From Granulicella sp. (lineage in GTDB: Bacteria > Acidobacteriota > Terriglobia > Terriglobales > Acidobacteriaceae), in NCBI GenBank assembly GCA_025359825.1, contig JANYER010000210.1, positions 1-34,556 of the forward strand: a stretch of DNA of 34,556 nt, given 5' to 3'. The notes below the pieces were generated by a model. The model did not search any database. It had not been told where the DNA came from and saw only the letters and a program-made list of their open reading frames with translations. Shown here piece by piece: positions 21,108 through 29,510 of the stretch (within the stretch, counting starts at the first letter, position 1; every line of letters begins with the position of its first letter). The position numbers were made by a program, and so were the translations under genes.

Positions 21108-21400
21108 AGGCCTGCACTCCCATCGCCAACGCAGTTCGCCTCTGCATCTGCATCGACACAAACAATGGTCGTCACACTCTCTGCTCCACTACCCACCAGG
21201 TACCGTCTTCCGCCGCAAGCGACCAGCATCAACTGCCGTCTCCCGCCTAACGGTAAGGTCTCGAGCAGCTTCATCTGCCGCTGCATCCCTTTGCCCTGCA
21301 CACCCAAGCCACGCAGCCAACCGAGCATCCATGCCGCCAGCCCCGCCGTCTCGTGCCTTCCGTTCTTCCCATATGCCACTACCGTAAAACTCATTCGCAT
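21104..21400 (-). CDS. fliO: FliO-like protein lacking an obvious N-terminal TM helix
   Basis: MKLLETLPLGGRRQLMLVACGGRRYLVGSGAESVTTIVCV matches the FliO cytoplasmic domain pattern; immediately upstream of fliP. Confidence 0.75.
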   Translation of the reverse strand: MRMSFTVVAYGKNGRHETAGLAAWMLGWLRGLGVQGKGMQRQMKLLETLPLGGRRQLMLVACGGRRYLVGSGAESVTTIVCVDADAEANCVGDGSAGL

Positions 21401-21408
21401 CCTCTCGC

Positions 21409-21726
21409 TTAAGCCAGCTGTGTCAATCGAACGCTCAGTCTCTGACTCGAAACTTCAAACTCACTCCACCCCAGTCGCACCTGCCCTGCCGATAGAGGAA
21501 CGTCTCGCAGCTCAGACCACTCACTCGTCAGAACCTGCCCTGCCTTCAACTCCAACAGGTCGCTAACGCGTATACGGGTCAATCCGATCTGCACCATCAA
21601 CATCACCGGCAACCTCGAGAGCAGCGGCCAAGCCTCATGCTCCTCAATCTGAGCCATCCCAGTCATCATGTCGTCAGCCAACGGCCGTACGGCCAATGCC
21701 ATCTCACTCATCCCGACTCCCTCCAA
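21409..21726 (-). CDS. second SpoA-domain (FliN-like) protein
   Basis: LSRLPVMLMVQIGLTRIRVSDLLELKAGQVLTSEWSELRDVPLSAGQVRLGWSEFEVSSQRLSVRLTQL resembles the FliN C-terminal fold; located between fliL and the fliO-like gene. Confidence 0.8.
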   Translation of the reverse strand: MEGVGMSEMALAVRPLADDMMTGMAQIEEHEAWPLLSRLPVMLMVQIGLTRIRVSDLLELKAGQVLTSEWSELRDVPLSAGQVRLGWSEFEVSSQRLSVRLTQLA

Positions 21727-21743
21727 ACTTCAACTGCCAATCC

Positions 21744-22358
21744 TTACCGCTGCACCAGGAACTCCGTAAAGAAGACCTCGCTCACCTGCAAAGCAGCATC
21801 CTTCGCCTTCAACTGCTCCTTCAGTTCCGCCTTCAGCCGCTCCTTACCCTCCGGCACCAGCAGTGCAGCGGCAGTCTGCCGCCCTAAAACCTCCAGCGCC
21901 ACATCGCGCACTGCGGCCTCCGCCTCATTGGGCCCCTTGACATCTTTCGGCTTCTCCTCTTTTGGCTTGTCGCCCTTCTTGGGTGCCGGGTCTACCACTA
22001 CCAGCGTCAGGCCCAGCCGCAGAAAACTCTTACCGCCGTCATCCGCCAGGTTAACGACCAATGGCTCCAGCGCCATCGGGTGCGTCGCCGGTGCCACTCC
22101 CGGCTCCGCCTTCGCAGCAGCCGTGGGGGTCGCAGCACCTGGTAGCGCAATCCGGCCACTCTTGATCAGGAAATATCCCGCTCCAGCCAGCAGTGTCACT
22201 GAAACCACCACTGCTGCGACCATCGAAAGCATCAGCGGTGCCAGCCCGATCTTCGGCTGTGCCGCCACTGCACTCTCCGTACCTTCAACCTCATTGGATG
22301 AACTCGCCATAGTGCAAAGGACTACTGCACCCGGAAGGCCAGTCTCACGCCCCCACAC
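21744..22358 (-). CDS. fliL: flagellar basal body-associated protein FliL
   Basis: Single TM (MLSMVAAVVVSVTLLAGAGYFLI); MALEPLVVNLADDGGKSFLRLGLTLVV...VRDVALEVLGRQTAAALLVPEGKERLKAELKEQL. Start may be ATG 22310 (MASSSNEVEG). Confidence 0.92.
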   Translation of the reverse strand: MWGRETGLPGAVVLCTMASSSNEVEGTESAVAAQPKIGLAPLMLSMVAAVVVSVTLLAGAGYFLIKSGRIALPGAATPTAAAKAEPGVAPATHPMALEPLVVNLADDGGKSFLRLGLTLVVVDPAPKKGDKPKEEKPKDVKGPNEAEAAVRDVALEVLGRQTAAALLVPEGKERLKAELKEQLKAKDAALQVSEVFFTEFLVQR

Positions 22359-22402
22359 ATTAGCAAAACTTCATCATGCCGGGGATCTTCGCCCACGGAT
22401 CC

Positions 22403-22442
22403 GGTAGAGTGGGCCGGAAGACCTCACCCGCGCCACTCTACC
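22403..22442 (-). other. 10-bp perfect inverted repeat (stem-loop) between flgE and fliL
   Basis: GGTAGAGTGG-20nt-CCACTCTACC; no U-tract. Confidence 0.55.
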
Positions 22443-22469
22443 TCACCCATTCATCTCTTCAGGCTATCT

Positions 22470-23696
22470 CTAACGAAGCATTGAGATCGTGTCCTGCGTA
22501 ATTTGATCGAACGTCGTCACGGTCTTCGAGTTTGCCTCAAACGACCGCTGCGCCACAATCAGATTGGAGAACTCCGTAGCAATATCCACATTGGACTGCT
22601 CCAGCGAGTCGTCCTCAATCGCGCCCCGTCCGCCCGCGCCCGCCACTCCAATACTTGCCAAGCCAGAGGCCGCCGTCGTGCGGTAGTTATTGTTACCAGT
22701 CATCACCAAGCCCTCCTGGTTGGAGACTGATGCCACCGCAAGCTGCCCGATCTGCGCTACATGCCCATTGCTGAAGGCAGCGCTGATGATTCCTGCTGAG
22801 TCGACCGTGAAGCTCTGGTATACCCCGCTCTCAAAGCCGTCCTGCGACGTAGCCGTAGAGCTCGAGGCGGCGGTCGACTGACTGATCGTCCCATTCCCCA
22901 GCGCATCTCTCAGACTCCAGGTCAACGACAGGTCGCTCGACCCATTCGACATACCCGTAAATTGGATACCACTCACATTGCTCGCCGGGGTAAGGATCTT
23001 ACCCGCAGAATCAAAGGTCAGTGTCCCGGTATTACCACTTGCACCTGTGGCATCACCGTTCGGCAGGGTCACAGCATAGTTCCAGGTATTTGACGCCGTC
23101 TTGGTATAGTTCACCGTTGCGATGTGGCTCTGGCCGAGCGAGTCATAACTGGTCACCGGCGTCGAGTAAGTCGTCCCTACTGCCGCCGCAGCATTCAGAT
23201 TTGCAGTCAGGGAGAAGTTCTGAGTGGCCTTCGCGGCCTCGGTCTGTCCAATGGGCAACTGCAACGCGCCCAGCGCCGTATTGCCGCTCGCCACGCCGTT
23301 CATAGTTCCGTATCCCAGTACCTGCTCACCATTCATCGTCTGCAGGTTGCCGAACGAGTCCAGTTGAAAGTTTCCGGAGCGAGTCAAGGACTGCACTCCT
23401 CCCTGCTGCACGACGAAGTGGCCGTTTCCGCTCAGCGCCATGTCCGTCGCATTCCCAGTGCTGGAGAGACTTCCCTGCTGGAAGTTCGTGGAGGTCCCTG
23501 AAACCTTGGTGCCCACGCCAACCTGCAGCGCTTCATTCGCTCCCGATGTCCCAATCTGCTGGTAGAACAGGTCCTCGAACGACGTGCTCTTCTTTTTGAA
23601 TGCAGTCGTATTCAGGTTCGCAAGGTTATTCCCTATCGTATTAAGGGCGACGGAATCAGCCTGCAGTCCGCTCAAGGCAATGGAAAAAGATGGCAT
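22470..23696 (-). CDS. flgE: flagellar hook protein FlgE
   Basis: MPSFSIALSGLQADSVALNTIGNNLANLNTTAFKKKSTSFEDLFYQQ; C-terminal SNVDIATEFSNLIVAQRSFEANSKTVTTFDQI. Confidence 0.96.
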   Translation of the reverse strand: MPSFSIALSGLQADSVALNTIGNNLANLNTTAFKKKSTSFEDLFYQQIGTSGANEALQVGVGTKVSGTSTNFQQGSLSSTGNATDMALSGNGHFVVQQGGVQSLTRSGNFQLDSFGNLQTMNGEQVLGYGTMNGVASGNTALGALQLPIGQTEAAKATQNFSLTANLNAAAAVGTTYSTPVTSYDSLGQSHIATVNYTKTASNTWNYAVTLPNGDATGASGNTGTLTFDSAGKILTPASNVSGIQFTGMSNGSSDLSLTWSLRDALGNGTISQSTAASSSTATSQDGFESGVYQSFTVDSAGIISAAFSNGHVAQIGQLAVASVSNQEGLVMTGNNNYRTTAASGLASIGVAGAGGRGAIEDDSLEQSNVDIATEFSNLIVAQRSFEANSKTVTTFDQITQDTISMLR

Positions 23697-23763
23697 AGTA
23701 TCTCCTGGATCAGTTATGAATCTCTCAAAACTAAAATGCTTGCACGTACCGAAATCGCTGAAG

Positions 23764-24138
23764 CTACACCGCGCCGGTGCTTCCTGTCGAGCTACCTGCC
23801 GCAGGCTCGATCGACGTCAACCCCTTGTTGATCTGGATCAACTGCTGCAGGCTGTTTACACCGACGAGCTGCTGAATGTAAGCATTCGGGTCTGTAGGCT
23901 GCGTCGGGTCCTGGTTCTTCAGCTCGCTCACCAGCAAAGTCAAAAAGTCATTGGAGGTAATCGTCCCCGCAGACTTGCTCGTTGCTGCAGCGCTGCCACT
24001 CGAACCCGTAGTAGCCCGGGCTGCAACGGTACCCACACTCTGCGGCAACAATCCTGCCACGACCTTCGCCTGTGCTGCAGTTCCTGCTGCAGTAATCGAA
24101 TCGTTTCCAAATAAATTCATGGTCTCTCTCCCTTTCAA
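23764..24138 (-). CDS. flgD: flagellar hook capping protein FlgD (short form)
   Basis: NDFLTLLVSELKNQDPTQPTDPNAYIQQLVGVNSLQQLIQINKGL matches the conserved FlgD N-terminal region. Confidence 0.92.
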   Translation of the reverse strand: MKGRETMNLFGNDSITAAGTAAQAKVVAGLLPQSVGTVAARATTGSSGSAAATSKSAGTITSNDFLTLLVSELKNQDPTQPTDPNAYIQQLVGVNSLQQLIQINKGLTSIEPAAGSSTGSTGAV

Positions 24139-24147
24139 TTCCTTAAA

Positions 24148-25806
24148 TCAAACTCGTACATTCAACCAGCCGCCACTTCCAACCGCCATCGCTGGAAGAA
24201 ACTCCATCCCACTCCAACCCTTCCAGCTGCGCGCGCTCGTTCCGGCAAAGCCGTCCTCAGCTCCACCCTGTCCAGGCATCTGCGCCGTTTGCTCTTCCCT
24301 CCGACTGCCGCCGCTGTTCGATTCCGGTTGCCGGGCCATGCCGCCTCCGCCGGGGTTATCACGAAGCCCGTCCATCCCTCCGTCCTTTACCACCAGCGCA
24401 CTCACCTGCAACCTCTCGTCCCGCAGGTACGCGGTCAATGCTGGAAGCTCTCGATGCAGCATCTCCCGGCCTGCAACCGTAGCGGAGGCCACGGACGCGG
24501 TGACGGCTCCATCCTGCAACTCTGCACGAACCCTCAACCATCCATGCGTTCCGTTCGAAACCCCCACCTCCAGAACCCCCGGGGCGACTGCCGTAAAACC
24601 CTGCACTTCATTTCGCCCGGAATCGACAGCAGAAGCTGCACCTGCATCGCTGCGGCCACTGCTTCCGTCCGCGAAGCTTGAGACCTCCACAGCACGGCTC
24701 ATCGTCGAGCTACTATCAGGATGCTCCGGCCAACGTGCTGCACCGCCCACCTGCAAAGACGTCCCTTCAGTCGAGACGGCACTACTCGGATCATGCGTCC
24801 CCAATACCCCGCTGACAGGATCGAGGTCGTGCTTGCCACTGCCCGCAACAATGTCGTCGACTCTCGTCAAACGAAGCTTCCCGTCCTCTCCCAGAGCCTT
24901 ATCACTCCGTCTCCCATCATCCGTCGATGGCATTGCAATAGCTCTGCCCTCAGCCGACTTTGCAGTCTTAACCATCGTTGTCACCCCGACGGCGGAACCC
25001 ACCCTCACTTCACCTGCAAGGGAGGTCCGATTCGTCTTGTCCGGTGCCTTGTTTATCTCTCCACTCGACTCAACGCTCTCCGCTTGCACCTGAATCGGAA
25101 CCGCAGCTCCTTCTGGACGAGCGACCATCATCGCGACGGCAGTCGAACCGGTCTCCATCTGCGGCACAGCGATCTCCTGCACTCCAGACGGAGAACCGTC
25201 TACCTGGGCGACTGCCTTCGAAGCCTTTGTTCCCGGGCCATCCTTTAGCTTCAGGCTTTGCTCCACCTCAGGCTTTGCTTTCTCGCTTAGCGGCCTTTTG
25301 CCTTCCACCGGCATCTTTCCTTCCACCAGGATTGGCGTGGCAATCGGTTCAACAGATCCCACGGCACTTTCAGGTTTCACAGCCACCGCGGCACTGGTCC
25401 CGACACTCGATTTCACCGGTGCAGCGGACTCGGCAACTACCTCACACTGCTCCGCTTCCAATAAGCCCTTTTCGGCCAAACTCTCAACCCGACCCACATT
25501 CAAACTCGAAGTAGCGACAGCTTCATTCTTCTTGCTGACCTTAGTCTCGCTGCCAGATTTAATCGCACTGCTGTCAGTAGTTTCGCTGCCAATCTTCATC
25601 TCATTGCTGGCCTTGACGTCCTTGCTTCCGATAATCGTCTGCCCAGTTCCATCCTTTCCCGGCGAGGCCGCGGCGGCGGCCAGGACGAAGCTTGCCAAAC
25701 TCGCAGCGAACACACCGGAAGCTTCTCCGCTGTGCTCCGTCTTCGCAGTTGCGGTAGCGGCGACAACACATTCCGTTCTAGGACTCTCCACCGCTAACGG
25801 CACCAT
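24148..25806 (-). CDS. fliK: flagellar hook-length control protein FliK
   Basis: Position between fliJ and flgD; low-complexity N-terminal half; C-terminal LRVRAELQDGAVTASVASATVAGREMLHRELPALTAYLRDERLQVSALVV is FliK C-domain-like. Confidence 0.85.
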   Translation of the reverse strand: MVPLAVESPRTECVVAATATAKTEHSGEASGVFAASLASFVLAAAAASPGKDGTGQTIIGSKDVKASNEMKIGSETTDSSAIKSGSETKVSKKNEAVATSSLNVGRVESLAEKGLLEAEQCEVVAESAAPVKSSVGTSAAVAVKPESAVGSVEPIATPILVEGKMPVEGKRPLSEKAKPEVEQSLKLKDGPGTKASKAVAQVDGSPSGVQEIAVPQMETGSTAVAMMVARPEGAAVPIQVQAESVESSGEINKAPDKTNRTSLAGEVRVGSAVGVTTMVKTAKSAEGRAIAMPSTDDGRRSDKALGEDGKLRLTRVDDIVAGSGKHDLDPVSGVLGTHDPSSAVSTEGTSLQVGGAARWPEHPDSSSTMSRAVEVSSFADGSSGRSDAGAASAVDSGRNEVQGFTAVAPGVLEVGVSNGTHGWLRVRAELQDGAVTASVASATVAGREMLHRELPALTAYLRDERLQVSALVVKDGGMDGLRDNPGGGGMARQPESNSGGSRREEQTAQMPGQGGAEDGFAGTSARSWKGWSGMEFLPAMAVGSGGWLNVRV

Positions 25807-25889
25807 CGAGACTCTCCCAATCCATCCAGACTGGTTGCACTCGACGCGCCAAACAGCAATGCGAATCCATTAGAAGCCGCTCATAACTT

Positions 25890-26354
25890 TTAGTTTGAAG
25901 TTTCGCCCGCAGTCAGTTCCAGCCAGCGGCGTCTCGCCAGATAGCGGTCGTCCGACCTCGCCTGTTCCTGTCGCCCTTCCAGCGTCTTCCGCTCAGACAC
26001 AGCATGATGCAGTAGGCGCCGCATCCTCTCGCTCTCGGTCCGGCTAGCCAGATAGCTCTGCTTTGCTGTCTCTTCCGCCTCACGATGTTTCAGCAGTTCC
26101 ACCTCCAGCCGCTCCACCGCCCACCCCATACGTCGCGCCTGCGTCTCAGCGGAGACCCACCCAATCCTGTCGCCTTCTTCCAGCGCATCTCGTCCGTCCA
26201 GATTCGACTTATCTATCATCGTCTGCTGCACCGCCAGAGACTGCTCCGTCTCCCGCAGTTGCAGTGCAGCCCGCTGCATCTCCACCCCCCGAGCCGCCTC
26301 CACCACGCCATACACATCTGCCAGCCGCTGCAGCCGTCGCTCGCGCCCATGCAT
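25890..26354 (-). CDS. fliJ: flagellar FliJ-like export chaperone/coiled-coil protein
   Basis: ~150-aa coiled coil directly downstream of fliI. Confidence 0.8.
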   Translation of the reverse strand: MHGRERRLQRLADVYGVVEAARGVEMQRAALQLRETEQSLAVQQTMIDKSNLDGRDALEEGDRIGWVSAETQARRMGWAVERLEVELLKHREAEETAKQSYLASRTESERMRRLLHHAVSERKTLEGRQEQARSDDRYLARRRWLELTAGETSN

Positions 26355-26357
26355 CGT

Positions 26358-27701
26358 CTACAGCTCCATCGCCAGCAGGCGCCGAATACTCTCCTGCATT
26401 GACACCCGTTCCAGGCTGTCCTGCTTCATGTAGTTCTTCAGCATCGGCAGCGCCACAATCGCCTTGTCCAACTCCGGGTCCGTCCCGGCTTTATACGCCC
26501 CAATGCGAATCAGGTCCTCCGAGCGCGACTGCACCGCCAGAAGTCCTCGCACCAGCGAGACCCGTTTGCGGTGCTCCATCGAAGTCACCGCCGGCATCAA
26601 CCGGCTCAAGGAATCCAGTACATCCACTGGAGGAAACTGTCCCGCAGACGCCAGCGCCCGCGACAGCACAATGTGCCCATCCAGCAACGAACGCACCGAG
26701 TCCACGATCGGGTCCTGTTGATCGTCCCCCTCCATCAGCACGGTATAGAAAGCCGTAATACTCCCCTGCTTGAAGTTTCCCGCGCGCTCCACCAGCTTCG
26801 CCAGCCGAGAAAAGACACTCGGGGTATATCCCTTGCTGGCGGGAGGCTCCCCCGCAGCCAGCCCCACCTCACGTGCAGCCATCGCGTACCGCGTCAACGA
26901 GTCCAGCACCAGCAGCACATGCAACCCTTGCGCCGCATAGAACTCCGCCACTGCCGTCGCTGCCATTGCCGCTCGCATCCGCAGCAGTGGGCTATCATCG
27001 GAGGTCGACACCAGCACCACCGATCTCCGCCGCCCCTCCTCTCCCAGCGCATCCTCCACAAACTCCCGCACCTCGCGGCCGCGTTCTCCTACCAGCCCCA
27101 CCACCGTAATATCTGCGGCTGTACTGCGTGTCATCATCCCGATCAGCGTGCTCTTTCCCACACCCGACCCACCAAAGATTCCCACGCGCTGCCCACGTCC
27201 CACCGTCAACAGACCATCCAGAATCTTGACTCCAGTCTGCAGTGGCTCGTGGATCGGCACCCTGTCCATCGGCTTCGGCACCGGCCCATCCAGGGGCCAC
27301 ATCTGGTGCACCCGCGGAGCCGCCTCACCATCCAGCGGAGCACCCAGCGCACTCAAGATCCGGCCAGCCATTTGTGGCCCCACTGCCATCTGTGGAGTAG
27401 TCCCTAAAGCTCGCACCACATCGCCATATTGGATTCCCTGGGTCGCCGCCACCGGCATCGCCAGCACATGCCGCCCGCGGAACCCGATCACCTCGGCCCG
27501 GTGCCGTTCTCCCGCACCGTCTACAATCTCGCAACACTCTCCTACCGAACACAACGGCCCTTGCGACTCCACAGTCTGCGCATTCGCCTCCACCACACGA
27601 CCGCTCCACCGCCACGCCGGCCTCTGCGTCAACCGCGAAAAATATCCTGCCAGCACCTCGTGCTGCGATGCTGCGACTCGCTCATCATCGGCCATCCTCA
27701 C
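26358..27701 (-). CDS. fliI: flagellum-specific ATPase FliI
   Basis: Walker A GIFGGSGVGKSTLIGMM, LVLDSLTRYAMAAREVGLAAGEPPASKGYTPSVFSRLAKLVERAG. Confidence 0.97.
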   Translation of the reverse strand: MRMADDERVAASQHEVLAGYFSRLTQRPAWRWSGRVVEANAQTVESQGPLCSVGECCEIVDGAGERHRAEVIGFRGRHVLAMPVAATQGIQYGDVVRALGTTPQMAVGPQMAGRILSALGAPLDGEAAPRVHQMWPLDGPVPKPMDRVPIHEPLQTGVKILDGLLTVGRGQRVGIFGGSGVGKSTLIGMMTRSTAADITVVGLVGERGREVREFVEDALGEEGRRRSVVLVSTSDDSPLLRMRAAMAATAVAEFYAAQGLHVLLVLDSLTRYAMAAREVGLAAGEPPASKGYTPSVFSRLAKLVERAGNFKQGSITAFYTVLMEGDDQQDPIVDSVRSLLDGHIVLSRALASAGQFPPVDVLDSLSRLMPAVTSMEHRKRVSLVRGLLAVQSRSEDLIRIGAYKAGTDPELDKAIVALPMLKNYMKQDSLERVSMQESIRRLLAMEL

Positions 27702-28438
27702 ATCGGCCTCTGTTGCAACAGGTCGTAGAAGCCCGTCTCAATCTCTTCCAGCTGTGCGCGCACTCCAAGCTCCACCCTGCCAACGCTCGTCTCCAGCACA
27801 CACTCCCCCACCTCTGCCCGCACATCGCCCACCAACTCCACCCCAGGAAACTCCTCTCCCACGATCAGTCGTCGCCACGCCTCCACATCCTGCACCGGCA
27901 CACGCAGCACCGTGCCACTCTCCTCGGACACCTTCCCCAACGCCACCCGCACCACACCCTGTAGCAGCATCGGGTCCAGCTTCACCTCGCGATGCAACAC
28001 TTGCGCCGCGATCGCTAACGCCAGCTTCACCACCTCGCCCTCTACTCCAGCAAAGTAGCTGTCCCGCTCCTTTTTGAACTGCGTGCAAGTCTTAAGCATC
28101 TGGCTTCGTTCCACGGCAATCCGCTCTTCACATTCTTCCGCCGTCTCCGCTCGTCCCTCCGCCCGGCCCTGCTCCAATACAGCCTCTAACTCTTTCGTCG
28201 CTTTTTGTTGTGCAGCCATCCTCTGCCGTTCATACTCGGCCAGCTGTTCCGCCTGCCATTCAGCCGACCTCTCCGCCCGCCCGCCGTCCCGTTGCAGGAC
28301 GCGCGGGAACACCTGCGGCATCTCGATCGCCTCGTACTCCAGCAGAGTTACCTCTGCTCCTTCACTCGCTCCAGCCAGCGTAGCGAGCAGCGCGGTTGGT
28401 TCTCGTCTCACACCTCCAGGCTCATACGGAAAGGTCAT
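27698..28438 (-). CDS. fliH: flagellar export ATPase regulator FliH
   Basis: Charged coiled-coil N-term, C-terminal VVKLALAIAAQVLHREVKLDPMLLQGVVRVAL; located between fliG and fliI. Confidence 0.88.
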   Translation of the reverse strand: MTFPYEPGGVRREPTALLATLAGASEGAEVTLLEYEAIEMPQVFPRVLQRDGGRAERSAEWQAEQLAEYERQRMAAQQKATKELEAVLEQGRAEGRAETAEECEERIAVERSQMLKTCTQFKKERDSYFAGVEGEVVKLALAIAAQVLHREVKLDPMLLQGVVRVALGKVSEESGTVLRVPVQDVEAWRRLIVGEEFPGVELVGDVRAEVGECVLETSVGRVELGVRAQLEEIETGFYDLLQQRPM

Positions 28439-29510
28439 CTTCAGCCTCCAGCTTCAGCAGAATCTTCCCCTCTGCCTCCATGGTCCGGGCCAGCGTCAAC
28501 AGTGCCTGCTTGGCCCCGTTCACATCCTTGCTCCGCACCGGACCCAACGACTCCATGTCGTCCTTCATCATCTCCACCGCTCTCGAGCTCATCGCCTGAA
28601 ACAGATGAGCCTTCACATTGTCCTGTGCGCCCTTCAATGCCATCGCGAGCACTCGCTTATCCGCTGCGCCCACCAGGTCCCGGATACTCTGGATCGGTAC
28701 CGTCACCAAATCCTCAAAGGTAAACATCAGGTTCCGGATGCCAATCGCCAGCTCCGGCTCCTGCGTCTCAATCTGCTCCAGTATCCCTTTGCTCATACCC
28801 TGGTCCATGCTGTTCAAAAGATCCGCAACCGCTTTGAAGCCCGAGTAGTTGGTACGACCCGTACTGCCCGCACTCTCCATCCTCTTCTGCAGTACCAATG
28901 CCACGCTCTGCGCCATCTCCGGCGAGAACTGTCGCATCTCTGCCATCTTCCGCACTACCTCCACTCGCATTGGCTGCTTTAAATAACTCAATACAGTCGA
29001 TCCACGCTTCGACTCAAGGTTCGCCAACACCAGTGCTATGGTCTGCGGCTGCTCTGTCTCAAGATACTTGCAAAGCTGCTGCGGCTCCATGCGTTGCAAC
29101 AGCGCCAGATCACCTGTACTTCGCTCCTGAATCCGCCGTATTTGCTCCAGCAGCTGCTGTGCCTTCTCCGCTCCAAAAGCCTCGGTCAGCAGGCGCAACG
29201 CATAGTCTGTCCCGCCCCGCATCACATACTGCTGTGTCTCCAGCAGTCCATAGAACTCGGAGAGCACTTGCAGCGACTGCTCCGGCGACACCTCTCCCAG
29301 CCGTGTAATCTCATTCGTCACCCGCTGCACATCCAGCTCCGACAAGCTCTGCAATAACCCCGTCGCCAGCTCATCCCCTACCGCAACCATCAGGATCGCA
29401 GCCTTCTGCAATCCCGAAACGTCCGCCGCTACAAATCCCGTATCCGACAGCAGCAACGGTGGCCCCTGCCGCTGCATCGACACTTCTACTGCCTGCACTG
29501 CTGCACTCAT
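28422..29510 (-). CDS. fliG: flagellar motor switch protein FliG
   Basis: GLQKAAILMVAVGDELATGLLQSLSELDVQRVTNEI; ELMFTFEDLV-like MFTFEDLVTVPIQSIRDLV. Confidence 0.97.
   Translation of the reverse strand: MSAAVQAVEVSMQRQGPPLLLSDTGFVAADVSGLQKAAILMVAVGDELATGLLQSLSELDVQRVTNEITRLGEVSPEQSLQVLSEFYGLLETQQYVMRGGTDYALRLLTEAFGAEKAQQLLEQIRRIQERSTGDLALLQRMEPQQLCKYLETEQPQTIALVLANLESKRGSTVLSYLKQPMRVEVVRKMAEMRQFSPEMAQSVALVLQKRMESAGSTGRTNYSGFKAVADLLNSMDQGMSKGILEQIETQEPELAIGIRNLMFTFEDLVTVPIQSIRDLVGAADKRVLAMALKGAQDNVKAHLFQAMSSRAVEMMKDDMESLGPVRSKDVNGAKQALLTLARTMEAEGKILLKLEAEDDLSV

Noticed and set aside
23951-25093. 380-aa plus-strand ORF opposite flgD and fliK
   Set aside because: Antisense of supported genes, though fliK's low complexity makes frame choice weaker here than elsewhere.
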